DNA of 64,000 bases from CAYMEV01 sp964389675 [NCBI: uncultured Candidatus Sumerlaeota bacterium] (GTDB lineage: Bacteria > CAYMEV01), in contig CAYMEV010000003.1 of assembly GCA_964389675.1 (NCBI GenBank), positions 78,402 through 142,401 on the forward strand, written 5' to 3'. Position 1 is the stretch's first letter. The number at the start of each line of letters is the position of its first letter. Below are positions 43,287 to 52,887 of the stretch, piece by piece. The notes under the pieces are model-generated. The model worked only from the letters and a program-made list of their open reading frames with translations, was not told the DNA's origin and made no database searches. The translations under genes and the position numbers were made by a program.

Positions 43287-43355
43287 AAAGGATATACCTG
43301 CACAGAGCATCTATATTGCTCGATATTTCGAAAGAAAGCCCGGGAAAGGCATCTT

Positions 43356-43766
43356 TTATTCAGGGTAATACCTGGATTTTGCGGATATTATCTCATCATT
43401 GATCCTCTTCAGCTCTTCCCATTCCTTCTGTAGACCTTCATGGTTGTACAGGTCAAAATCGGGATGATTTTCTATAAAAGTAGCTTCTTCAGCAGAGAAA
43501 AGCTCAGCAGAGCTCAGAAAAGACTTGAATAATTCATCAAATGCTTCAGTATCCTCACTGTCCAGGGCTTCTATGCTGGCCAGAATATTCTTTGAGTATT
43601 CTATCCAGTGTTTGAGCATCTGGCGGGCCTCTTTTAGATTATCGGGTTCAATGGCCGATACCTCAGGGATGTCAGGTATGTTCTTTTCAGCGGGGGGGCT
43701 CTTCCTGTTGCATTGGGCAGAAATGAGAAGAAGGGATAAGAGAAGGATTATCATCCATTTATTCAT
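43356..43766 (-). CDS. small hypothetical lipoprotein
   Basis: A 136-residue lipoprotein with signal sequence and lipobox LISAQC (C19), preceded by a GGAGG site. The mature part is acidic and helical (about 35-130), with Glu, Asp, Ser and Trp but no recognised domain. It is convergent with the TlpA-like gene. Function unknown. Confidence 0.7.
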   Translation of the reverse strand: MNKWMIILLLSLLLISAQCNRKSPPAEKNIPDIPEVSAIEPDNLKEARQMLKHWIEYSKNILASIEALDSEDTEAFDELFKSFLSSAELFSAEEATFIENHPDFDLYNHEGLQKEWEELKRINDEIISAKSRYYPE

Positions 43767-43871
43767 AATTATCCTCCTTGAAAATAAATGTTGAAAAAAG
43801 CCATTACAAATATAATACCATAAAATTTTTAAAATAAAATAATTTGTTTTTGAAATATGATTTTAATGGGA

Positions 43872-44633
43872 CTATTTTTTAATAAACCAGTACTGGCTTG
43901 AGTAAAAACAAAAACCGCTATTTTTGGTGACACGCTGTGATAAAAAATTGTCATGCGCAATATAGCAGTGAGGAGCCCAGCCCCGGTCCCTTGCCGATTT
44001 GACCATTTCTGCTGTTAATATCTTTGCCAGGCCCATGTTCCGGTATTCCGGGAGCGTTCGGAGCATTCCCATTGATCCGTTTTCCCTGAAAAGGGCATAA
44101 GATGCGATTTTATCATCTATGTATATGGCAAATGTGTTCCTGTTCTGTATCTGTTTTCTGATAAATTGTGAAACCTTGCCCCTGCCGAAAGCCCAGTTGT
44201 CATTTACTTCCCTTATGTCCGATTCCCTTATCTGTTCAACTTTGTATCCCCCTGGGAAGTTCAGGCCAATAGGGGAATCATCATCAATATACCATAGGCC
44301 GAATGATTCAAAATCCTCTATCTTCCACGGCTTTTTGACATAATTGAATATCGGCTGAGGGACGCATCTGAAATGAAGAGGGGTCCGGTATATGAAGTTT
44401 GCCAGGAAACTGTAATCCTCTGATGAACCATTCATGTATAAGAGCGCATTCTCCCTGTCATCGAAGCCAGACTCCTTAAGTAACACTACAGCTGATTCCA
44501 TTTCATCTGAAGATGTATGTATCTTATCAATGCTTTCCCTTGAATGCTTTAAGAAGAATACTAGCCTCGAATATTCGACAGGGTCTGATATACACTCTAA
44601 AAATGATTGATATCTGCTTTCTTCCAGGATCAT
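43872..44633 (-). CDS. GNAT family N-acetyltransferase
   Basis: A 253-residue protein. The acetyl-CoA binding region of the GNAT fold is at about 165-225: an IYIDDKIASYALFRENGSMG hairpin, then LRTLPEYRNMGLAKILTAEM, where RNMGLAK is the pyrophosphate loop (R/QxxGxG/A). A single long N-terminal region (1-120) has no known domain; this two-part layout recalls acetyltransferases with an N-terminal GNAT-like half. The acceptor is unknown. Confidence 0.75.
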   Translation of the reverse strand: MILEESRYQSFLECISDPVEYSRLVFFLKHSRESIDKIHTSSDEMESAVVLLKESGFDDRENALLYMNGSSEDYSFLANFIYRTPLHFRCVPQPIFNYVKKPWKIEDFESFGLWYIDDDSPIGLNFPGGYKVEQIRESDIREVNDNWAFGRGKVSQFIRKQIQNRNTFAIYIDDKIASYALFRENGSMGMLRTLPEYRNMGLAKILTAEMVKSARDRGWAPHCYIAHDNFLSQRVTKNSGFCFYSSQYWFIKK

Positions 44634-44777
44634 GGCTTCATTTTAGCAATTCGGTATGAGGATGTCAATTAAATGTGGATATTGCCTGCTGTCCATGCAT
44701 CATCAGGCCAATAACAGCAAGGAAAGCAAATTGTTATTGACATATGGTGAATTTATTTAAAGATAACAGGGGAACTA

Positions 44778-46673
44778 ATGAAAAGATTTAACTTTATTAT
44801 ATTAATACTTATCATAAATACTCTTCTTCTGCTGTATTACGGCAAGCCTGTTATTGAGAGCGACGGGCTGACATATTACATTATAGCAAGGAGTTTTGCC
44901 GAAGACGGCGATTTCAATATCTCAGAAAAGAACTATTACCCTGATAGAAGATTCTTCCACTATATACTCAATAAAGAAAAAAACAGGATTGGAGTAACAT
45001 TTTCAGGCGGTTATGCCATACTGGTATCACCGTTTATCAGACTGACAAGATTTATTGGTTCTTTCTGTCCTTATATAAATAATCTTTCTCCTTATTATGA
45101 GTGGCCGCCATTCATTGATTGCATAGCCATACTGCTGGCAAACTTTTTCTACCTGAATCTGATGTTCATAATCCTGTACAGGTTTTTAATATCAATATTC
45201 AGCCCGTTAACAGCTTTCTGCTCCATATATACTGCATTTTTAGGCACTCCTTTAATATACTACACATTTACAGCGCCAGCTTTTTCACAGTTTGCAGATA
45301 CATTTGCTTTTGCCATGTTCTTTGTCTCATCCATGATGTATTTTCAGAACAGGGCAAAAGGATCGGGGATGATGTACCTGTTTCTCTCCGGGCTATGTCT
45401 GGGGCTTTCTGTATTCATAAGGAATAATAATTTTGTTTTTTTTATTCCATATGCTGTTTTTATACTGCTATATTCCATAAAGGAAAAAATAAGCATCAAG
45501 GGTATACTGCTCAGATATCTGGTATTATCTGCAAGCGCTGTGCCTTTTGCTGTCCTTTTGCTCATCTATAACCTGGTGCAGTATGGCGACCCTTTTGTTA
45601 CCGGTTATTCGCTCCACGGGAATTTTATCTTCAGAAGCACATTATTATATCAGCTTTTCCACCCTGTGAGGGGGCTTTTTATATATACGCCCCTGGCCGC
45701 TGTTGTCATCGGCGGCCTGTTATTTGCAAAAAGGCATAAACTGCAGAGAATGCTGAGTATATGGTATGTGATCGCCTTTTTTGCACTATGCCAGTTCTTT
45801 CACTATTGGCGTGGAGGTATCAGCTACGGGCACAGATTTTCTGTTCATTTATACCCTGTTTATGCCTTTGCTCTTGCCCTTATTTTTTCAGCAGGTTTAA
45901 AGGGGTACAGGAAAGTACTGGTATATGCCCTTATATTGATTTTTACCGCCTATGCATTTGCGCATTACAATCTTTATGTATATGCTTCAGCTACACAGAA
46001 TTCCAGGAACTACCTTTTCCGAAACAATGACAAGTATGATATAATTGATATTGCAAGATCAGCAAATATTGCCCTTGATGATGTTAAAAAATGGAGGAAG
46101 ACCGGCACCAGGGGAGGCCTTTACTACCTCAACCTGTACCACTATGCCCCCTCCCTTCTTTTCCTGCCGATAAACAATATACACAGGAATTTTCTTACCT
46201 TCCTTAAGGGTATAAGCATTTCTGAAAAAGGGGAAAACCTGAGCGTTGATATCACATTAAGGTCTTTTGACGGAGGTATCTGGCATCCGAGGATATTTAT
46301 ATGCCAGTTTGATAAGAGGGGGCATTATCTTGACCAGAGGCTGATCCTATTATCCACCCCGTCATGCGGTATCAAATTTGAAAAGGGGATTAATATCCTG
46401 AGATACAGCATAAGCCCTGAAATGAAATTCAGCATATTCCTGAACGAAAAAATGATCCAGGACGAGAAAGAAATGGAAAAGGCGGATAACTGGATAGAGA
46501 GATTGAATAATGAGGAAAAAATAGCAATAGTATTATATTATGCTTCTGCTGAAATCCGCGATGGCAAGCCGAAGGTAAATAAATACTACAGGAATTCCGA
46601 GGTGTTTGATGCAGCTCTTTTCAGGGGTCTTATTGCAGAGAATGGATATCCTCTCGATCAAATTCAAAACTGA
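44778..46673 (+). CDS. large polytopic membrane protein, GT-C glycosyltransferase-like
   Basis: A 631-residue protein with about eleven membrane helices in the first 410 residues. A C-terminal domain of about 220 residues, probably periplasmic, follows. The first loop has VIESDGLTYYIIARSFAEDG, matching the protein at 16328 (IRVESDGIGYYSYLRS), and HYWRGGISYGHRF replaces its WWAGHSFGMRR. This supports a shared GT-C-type fold using lipid-linked sugars. The C-terminal part has beta-strand character and no known domain. A weak TTGACA lies about 45 bases upstream. Confidence 0.6.
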   Translation: MKRFNFIILILIINTLLLLYYGKPVIESDGLTYYIIARSFAEDGDFNISEKNYYPDRRFFHYILNKEKNRIGVTFSGGYAILVSPFIRLTRFIGSFCPYINNLSPYYEWPPFIDCIAILLANFFYLNLMFIILYRFLISIFSPLTAFCSIYTAFLGTPLIYYTFTAPAFSQFADTFAFAMFFVSSMMYFQNRAKGSGMMYLFLSGLCLGLSVFIRNNNFVFFIPYAVFILLYSIKEKISIKGILLRYLVLSASAVPFAVLLLIYNLVQYGDPFVTGYSLHGNFIFRSTLLYQLFHPVRGLFIYTPLAAVVIGGLLFAKRHKLQRMLSIWYVIAFFALCQFFHYWRGGISYGHRFSVHLYPVYAFALALIFSAGLKGYRKVLVYALILIFTAYAFAHYNLYVYASATQNSRNYLFRNNDKYDIIDIARSANIALDDVKKWRKTGTRGGLYYLNLYHYAPSLLFLPINNIHRNFLTFLKGISISEKGENLSVDITLRSFDGGIWHPRIFICQFDKRGHYLDQRLILLSTPSCGIKFEKGINILRYSISPEMKFSIFLNEKMIQDEKEMEKADNWIERLNNEEKIAIVLYYASAEIRDGKPKVNKYYRNSEVFDAALFRGLIAENGYPLDQIQN

Positions 46674-46703
46674 GATGTATGCCCAGGGATAATTATTGAA
46701 GGC

Positions 46704-46731
46704 TTGATATTTTTTAATTACTGTGTATAGT
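46704..46731 (+). promoter_or_regulatory. promoter for the pseudokinase-AAA-TPR gene
   Basis: TTGATA (46704-46709), 16 bases, TATAGT (46726-46731). A perfect inverted repeat ACTGCAT (46742-46748)/ATGCAGT (46752-46758) lies just downstream in the leader and may bind a repressor or fold as a hairpin. Confidence 0.45.
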
Positions 46732-46780
46732 AATAAATCTAACTGCATTTTATGCAGTATAATTTACGGAGGCTGGAATA

Positions 46781-49700
46781 TTGGAAAAGCCTGATGTTTT
46801 CAAACGCTACAGTATCGGCGAGAAAATTGACTTTGAAAGATATGAAACATATATAGTCTATGATAACCTGTTTGAAAGGAACAAGAGGCTTACCTTTCTA
46901 ACCCAGGAAAATCTGAGGAAAACAAATATCAAAAATCTCCTGAATCTTTATATCCTGTTTTCCAACCATAATATAAAGAGTATGGAATATCTTTTTGAGT
47001 GGGGCAGATTATCTGATAACAGCTATTATTTTGTCAGGGACGCAAGAAGCCTTCTGAAAATCAAACAGCATTCCTTTCTTATTGAGGACCTGAAGCTTTT
47101 GATGCTTGATATACTCATAGCCCTGTACGGGATACACAGAAACGGCAGATACTACGGCAAGGTTCATGAAAACAGCATATATTACTGCTTTAACAGGTAT
47201 GACAGCCAGAGAAACATACATTATGTCCTGTCAGCATTATCAGACAATATGAAATATAATGAGCAGCAGCTGGCGCTGGCACAGAAGTGGGATATAATGA
47301 GCTTCGGGATCACTATCCTGAAGCTTCTTTCAAAGGATAATTCAGATGCCCTTCTGAATGAGAATGATTATTCAAGGCTCTCTGAAAAGCTCACAGAGTA
47401 CAATATTGACAGCGAGACCAGGGAGATCCTGATAGAACTGCTGGATGCAAATGAAGATGTACTTTATTATATAAAGAAGATCCTGAGCAATGATGAAATG
47501 GACAGGGATCCCCAGCTTAGGGCTGTATACAACGGCCTGCTCTTTTCACGGTTTCCAAAAAACCATATAGGCATATCAAATATAAAAGAACTGGACGACC
47601 CTGATAAAAGGCTGTTCATTCTGGAGGGAAGCGAGGGAGCTGGAAAAACCGAGCTTCTGAATTTGCAGAGCCAGATCCTCAGGCAGAAAGGGCATTCCAT
47701 AATAAGGATAGAGTCCCTTTCTGAGACAAATACCAGGATAAGCATCTACAACAATTTGCTTAATTATATCAGGAATTTCCTCAGTGATAATGATTCAAAG
47801 AGCCAGGGGAGCAGTCCCGGCTTCAGCGAGCATCATCTTCTTTATGGCCTTTCAATGCTCAGGGACAGAACCAGCCCGGTACTGATGATCGATGACCTGG
47901 AGTATGCTGAGACTGACATATACAACCTAATAGGCATGTTTATCAGTTCTGATATTCCAGTATATGTATCGCACAGGGCCAGTACAGATGGTAATGATCT
48001 GATGCATGAACTTGTAAGAAGTACAGGCAGTGCAGATATTAAATATTTCAGCCTTGATGACTGGAACAGGGGCCAGATCGAAGAACTGCTGAGAATAGCA
48101 TTTCCTTCATACAGAAAAGATGTTTTTGAATTCATGCTCAGCAAACTCTGCAGTTATGGCATTGACAAGCCAAAGGATATAATGAGGATACTGTTCCAGA
48201 TAAATACCTATGCAGGGCTTGATGAGATAGAGACCGGAAAGCTTTTAAGGATTATTACAGGCATAATATCCAAAAATCTTATCCGTAAGCCATTTTACAG
48301 TGAGATCTCAGATATACAGAAGGAGATCCTTATAATCCTCTTTCTATATCCTGGCGGGCTAAAAAGGCTTGCTGATATAATACCTCTTTCTGAAGAAGAT
48401 GTCTCTGGTATTATTGAGCCGATGATGAAGGAGGGGTATATTTATGAGAAAAACGGTATCTACAGTGTAAATCGCGAATTAATCAGCAATAATTTAATTT
48501 TGGATGAGAATCCCAGATATATCAGGAAGGTTCATAAAAAGATAGCCAATTTCCTGATCCAGGAAGCAAAAAAGACAAAAAAATACTCTCCCCTTATAAT
48601 TGCGGAGCATTTATTCAACAGCGGAAATAAATCCGAAGCAGCACCCTTCTATTTTAATGCTGCTATTAATTTTGAAAAGAGCTATAACTTCGATCAGGCT
48701 ATAAAGTACTATAATATTGCTTTATCAGTTTATAGAAGCTTCAAGAAAACCTTATCACTGGAAAAACAGAGGAAGATCTACCTGAGCCTTTTTGATCTTT
48801 ATATGAAACGGGGGAATCTTTCAAATGCCCTTCAATCACTGAAGAATATGCAGACAGCTTTCAGCAATGACTTTGAATATTATAAAAGATATTCGTATTA
48901 TTACAGGAAGAAAGGCGATTATAAAAAAGCGATCACATATATAAACAGGGCTGCTGAGATTATTGCAGGGAAAAAGGATAAGAAGAAGAGACTGGAGATT
49001 CAGGCAGACCTTATCAATATCCTGATTGAGGTCGGCAAATTTGAAAAAGCCTATAAGCTCATTAACGAATCGCTTGCCTATCAGAAAGATAACGGTCTGC
49101 TTGACAACAGGGGATATCTGCTTAATCTGCTGGGTATTGTCTATCTGCAGTTCGGTGCTTATGATAAAGCCGAGAAATGCCTGATCGAGGCATCCGAGCT
49201 GGAGATGACAACAAAGAACTATCTTGTGCTCCCTCTCATATTCAATAACCTCGGGATAATCTACCTTGAAAAGGGTGAATTTAAACGCTCATTATCCTAT
49301 TATTCAAAGGGCCTGGATATCTGCCTGAAGGTTAATGATATTATAGGCATCAGCAGGGGCTATCACAATATTGGCGTACTCTGCAAGAACAGCGGACAGC
49401 TTTCCGAGGCCGAGAAATATTTTATGAAGGCAAAGATATACCACGAGAGGTCAAATCTAAGGTATGGCTATTCCAAGGACCTCCAGCAGCTTGGGAACCT
49501 GTATACAATGAAGGGTGAGCTGAACAGGGCTTTCAGTCTGCTGAAGGAATCCATGAGAGCAAGCGACAGGCTCTATGATAAGGACAGCTCGGCGGAAACT
49601 CTTGAATACCTTGGCATTCTTTATTTTTTCCTCGGATCCTACCAGGAATCCATACAGAGCCTTAAAGAAGGAAAAGAAAAGGCAATGAAAACCAGGAACA

Positions 49701-50491
49701 TGAACCTTATAATATCCATCAACACTCACCTGTCACTTATAAACATAGACCTTGGAGACTTTGAATCCTGCCTGAAGCATGCAGGGCATGCACTCAATGA
49801 ACTGAGAAAGATAAGCTATACTAAAAATATTTTCCTGAATAACTCATTATGCGATATATGCGCAAAATATATTGATATGCAGAAGAATGGCCCTGAAGTG
49901 ATCCAAGTCCAGCTGGCCTGCGCTTCTGATCCGGGCTGTAATTATCCTGAAGACATAAAGAAGTCCATAGAGGCGGAAACATTACCCATTTCAAAATTCA
50001 GGCTTGCCAAAATTTACCTTGACTACTTTCTTTCAATTCACTATTTAAGAGAAGAAACGGGAAAGCTGGATAAAACCCTGTCCGGCAGGATACTGGATAC
50101 GATCCTGTATCTGTCTGATATTATGAAAGACCTGAACATAACAAAGAATTCCAGGTATTACGACCTGTACTACCGTTTCTATGACTGCCTGATCCAGGCT
50201 GATATAAAAAAGGATGAGAGCTTTATAGCAAATCTGCTGAAAAAATCAATTGAATCACTTGATACATGTATCAATAAGGACTACAGTGAACTGATATGGA
50301 GATGGGAGTTCCTGACAGGGCTGTGCTACCATTTATTCTCTAACAGAGAAAAGGCAAAGGAGCATTTCCGAAATACATGTTCAAGGCTTGAAAGCACAGG
50401 GGAGAGCCTTCCGGAGCCATACAATGAATATTACCTGAAAGTACCCTTCCGGAAAGCTGTCTATAACAGATCTAAGAGTTATTGCCGATAA
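46781..50491 (+). CDS. pseudokinase - STAND/AAA ATPase - TPR giant regulator
   Basis: A 1236-residue cytoplasmic protein starting at TTG behind ACGGAGG. The first 250 residues have a kinase-like layout (GKVHENSIYYCFNRY where HRDxKPxN is expected; KWDIMSFGITILKLL). There is no HRD or DFG, so it is a pseudokinase. A STAND-type ATPase follows, with Walker A GSEGAGKT near residue 285 and Walker B VLMIDDLEY near 366. TPR repeats run from about 610 to 1010 (FNNLGIIYLEKGEFKRSLSY and similar units). The C-terminal 200 residues are helical. It resembles PknK/AfsK-like signalling ATPases without a DNA-binding end. Confidence 0.8.
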   Translation: MEKPDVFKRYSIGEKIDFERYETYIVYDNLFERNKRLTFLTQENLRKTNIKNLLNLYILFSNHNIKSMEYLFEWGRLSDNSYYFVRDARSLLKIKQHSFLIEDLKLLMLDILIALYGIHRNGRYYGKVHENSIYYCFNRYDSQRNIHYVLSALSDNMKYNEQQLALAQKWDIMSFGITILKLLSKDNSDALLNENDYSRLSEKLTEYNIDSETREILIELLDANEDVLYYIKKILSNDEMDRDPQLRAVYNGLLFSRFPKNHIGISNIKELDDPDKRLFILEGSEGAGKTELLNLQSQILRQKGHSIIRIESLSETNTRISIYNNLLNYIRNFLSDNDSKSQGSSPGFSEHHLLYGLSMLRDRTSPVLMIDDLEYAETDIYNLIGMFISSDIPVYVSHRASTDGNDLMHELVRSTGSADIKYFSLDDWNRGQIEELLRIAFPSYRKDVFEFMLSKLCSYGIDKPKDIMRILFQINTYAGLDEIETGKLLRIITGIISKNLIRKPFYSEISDIQKEILIILFLYPGGLKRLADIIPLSEEDVSGIIEPMMKEGYIYEKNGIYSVNRELISNNLILDENPRYIRKVHKKIANFLIQEAKKTKKYSPLIIAEHLFNSGNKSEAAPFYFNAAINFEKSYNFDQAIKYYNIALSVYRSFKKTLSLEKQRKIYLSLFDLYMKRGNLSNALQSLKNMQTAFSNDFEYYKRYSYYYRKKGDYKKAITYINRAAEIIAGKKDKKKRLEIQADLINILIEVGKFEKAYKLINESLAYQKDNGLLDNRGYLLNLLGIVYLQFGAYDKAEKCLIEASELEMTTKNYLVLPLIFNNLGIIYLEKGEFKRSLSYYSKGLDICLKVNDIIGISRGYHNIGVLCKNSGQLSEAEKYFMKAKIYHERSNLRYGYSKDLQQLGNLYTMKGELNRAFSLLKESMRASDRLYDKDSSAETLEYLGILYFFLGSYQESIQSLKEGKEKAMKTRNMNLIISINTHLSLINIDLGDFESCLKHAGHALNELRKISYTKNIFLNNSLCDICAKYIDMQKNGPEVIQVQLACASDPGCNYPEDIKKSIEAETLPISKFRLAKIYLDYFLSIHYLREETGKLDKTLSGRILDTILYLSDIMKDLNITKNSRYYDLYYRFYDCLIQADIKKDESFIANLLKKSIESLDTCINKDYSELIWRWEFLTGLCYHLFSNREKAKEHFRNTCSRLESTGESLPEPYNEYYLKVPFRKAVYNRSKSYCR

Positions 50492-50594
50492 ATAAAGACT
50501 TTTATTTATATTCCTTGACAATATATCTGATACAGTTAATTTCTTAATTTGGTATCCTGAACAGAATAACCTAAAGTTTGAAAGGAGCAGAAAC

Positions 50595-52880
50595 TTGGAA
50601 AAATCAAATGAACTTTCTATAGATAAGATCTTTGAAGAATTATTATCTGATGACGATACAGCGAAAGAAAAAGCCCTCAGGTTTCTTGAGAGCTTTGAAG
50701 ATGAATTCAATGCTGACCCGGTTATAGACTGCCTTTCCAGTTCAAATCACTATATAAAGGAAAAGGCGGCGAAAATACTGGGAAGAATAAAAGCTGAAAA
50801 AGCAGTAGAGCCTTTAATCGGCCTGCTTCAGGATGAGAACAGGAATGTCAGGGAAAGGGCCGCCCTTGCATTAGGCTGTATTGGTGATAAGAAGGCGCTA
50901 TCCTGTCTTATACAGGTTTCAGAGGATGAGGATGATTATGTAAGGGAAGCAGCCGTCTGGTCATTAGGCGAGCTGGGTGATGACAGTACATTCTCCTGCC
51001 TTATTTCCAGGGTCAATGACAAGGACGGGTATGTATCCCGGAAAGCCGTTGAATCACTGCAGAAAATAATTAAGGCGGACCCTGAGTCGATTATTCATAT
51101 ACGTGAGCTGCTGATGTCAGGCAGCCTGGAGGAAGGAGATATTATCTCCATGCTGAAAAGAATTCTGAAAGACCAGGAGGAAATTAACATAGTAATGGAG
51201 CAGATGAAAGAAAAGGATGATTATATATCCGGAAAGATAAACCTTGATATAAAGCTGAAAGATATGCTTAAGGAACACAGGGGAATATGTGAGGATCTTT
51301 CAAGAAAGGACCTCATAATGAGCACCATTAAAAACAAAGAAGGTGTAATAACTGCAGCGGGCAGGATTGCGACATGGACCAGGCCTGAATCAACAGGAAG
51401 AAGCCCGAAGGATACTATGATAGTCAAGAGGGAAGAAAGCCAGGATGAAATTGACTGGTCTTCACCAAACAATAACCCTGTAAGCCCTGAGACTTTCGAT
51501 ATGATTTACGATGATGCCATCTCCATGCTTAAGGATAGCGGGAAAATATATATTACCAACCGCTCAATAGGCGCAGATACAAAATACAATCTTTTTATTA
51601 AGACTATTACAGATAACAGCCTGACAGCGCTTTTTACGCTCAATATGTTCCTTCCTGTACCGGATGATTTCAAAGACAGCGTCTTTTTTGAGAAGGAGTT
51701 CGTGCTTATAGTCCTTCCGGACAATAAACTGGATAAGAAGAAATACAAAGGCATCCTCAGGAAGCTTCCGGACGGCAGTACATCTGATATGGCGATCGTA
51801 ATGGACTATGACAGAAGGATTGGAGTGATAATAGGGTCTGCTTACCTTGGAAGTGTAAAGAAACTGATTTTTACTGTAATGAATTATTATCTTCCTGCTG
51901 AAGGCGCCCTGCCATTGCACTGCTCAGCAAATGAAGGGCCGGAAGGAGACACAACGCTTTTTCTCGGACTCAGCGGGACAGGGAAAACCACACTCTCGAC
52001 AGATCCGGAAAGGCAGCTGATCGGAGATGATGAACATGGCTGGACAGACTCAGGCATATTTAATTTTGAAAATGGCTGTTATGCAAAGCTCATTAATCTG
52101 AATGCTGAAAAAGAGCCTGAGATTTACAGCGCAGTTATGTCAGAGATGGATTACAGGGAATGCGGAACGATAGTTGAAAATGCAATGATCTACCCTGACG
52201 GGACACTTGATCTGGATGATGAAAGGCTGACCCCTAATTCAAGGCTCAGTTTCCCTCTGGTAATGCTTTCAAATACCAAAAAGCCTTCAACAGGCAGCCA
52301 CCCGAAAGCCATAGTGTTCCTGACTGCAGATGCCTACGGGGTGCTTCCTCCCGTTTCAAAGCTTGATAAAGATCAGGCCATGCTCTGGTTCCTGATGGGT
52401 TATACAAGCAAGCTGGCCGGTACAGAGACAGGCATTGTGGAACCGGTAGCCACATTTTCAAGGTTTTTCGGCGAACCCTTTATGCCAAGGAACCCAAATG
52501 TATATGCAAGTATGCTGGGTGAGAAACTTGAAAAGCACGGGTCTTCAGCATTCCTTATAAATACAGGATGGACCGGGGGCAAATATGGCATAGGTAAAAG
52601 GATAGACATAAGCCATACAAGGGCAATGATACGCGCAGCATTGACAGGAAAGCTTGATGATGCTGACTGTACACTGAATAAGATGTTTCACCTTAATATC
52701 CCTAAGAACTGCCCGGGTGTGCCTAAAAGAATGCTGAATCCAAGGACTACATGGAAAGATAAGGAACTGTACACAAAGACTGCTGAGAAACTGGCAAAGG
52801 CTTTTTCTGACCATTTTGACAAGGCATATGGCGATAAGGGGATAGCTCCGGAAATTATTGCTCAGTGTCCAGGAAAATAG
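50595..52880 (+). CDS. pckA: HEAT-repeat / ATP-dependent phosphoenolpyruvate carboxykinase fusion
   Basis: A 761-residue protein starting at TTG behind AAAGGAG. Residues about 35-165 are HEAT repeats (KAVEPLIGLLQDENRNVRER, then ALALGCIGDKKALSCLI and AVWSLGELGDD). From about 232 the ATP-type PEPCK is complete: TGRSPKDTMIV, PLHCSAN, P-loop GLSGTGKTTLS (about 457-467), LIGDDEHGWTDSGIFNFENG, and the nucleotide-site region NTGWTGGKYGIGKR. It converts oxaloacetate plus ATP to PEP in gluconeogenesis. Standard enzymes are near 530 residues and lack HEAT repeats. The fusion is in one frame with no internal ribosome site seen; a scaffold or regulatory role is inferred. Confidence 0.9.
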   Translation: MEKSNELSIDKIFEELLSDDDTAKEKALRFLESFEDEFNADPVIDCLSSSNHYIKEKAAKILGRIKAEKAVEPLIGLLQDENRNVRERAALALGCIGDKKALSCLIQVSEDEDDYVREAAVWSLGELGDDSTFSCLISRVNDKDGYVSRKAVESLQKIIKADPESIIHIRELLMSGSLEEGDIISMLKRILKDQEEINIVMEQMKEKDDYISGKINLDIKLKDMLKEHRGICEDLSRKDLIMSTIKNKEGVITAAGRIATWTRPESTGRSPKDTMIVKREESQDEIDWSSPNNNPVSPETFDMIYDDAISMLKDSGKIYITNRSIGADTKYNLFIKTITDNSLTALFTLNMFLPVPDDFKDSVFFEKEFVLIVLPDNKLDKKKYKGILRKLPDGSTSDMAIVMDYDRRIGVIIGSAYLGSVKKLIFTVMNYYLPAEGALPLHCSANEGPEGDTTLFLGLSGTGKTTLSTDPERQLIGDDEHGWTDSGIFNFENGCYAKLINLNAEKEPEIYSAVMSEMDYRECGTIVENAMIYPDGTLDLDDERLTPNSRLSFPLVMLSNTKKPSTGSHPKAIVFLTADAYGVLPPVSKLDKDQAMLWFLMGYTSKLAGTETGIVEPVATFSRFFGEPFMPRNPNVYASMLGEKLEKHGSSAFLINTGWTGGKYGIGKRIDISHTRAMIRAALTGKLDDADCTLNKMFHLNIPKNCPGVPKRMLNPRTTWKDKELYTKTAEKLAKAFSDHFDKAYGDKGIAPEIIAQCPGK

Positions 52881-52887
52881 CCCTTTT

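Noticed and set aside
50488-50509. AT-only inverted repeat after the pseudokinase-AAA-TPR gene as a terminator
   Set aside because: The stem contains only A-T pairs and has no clear T-run after it; too weak to call.
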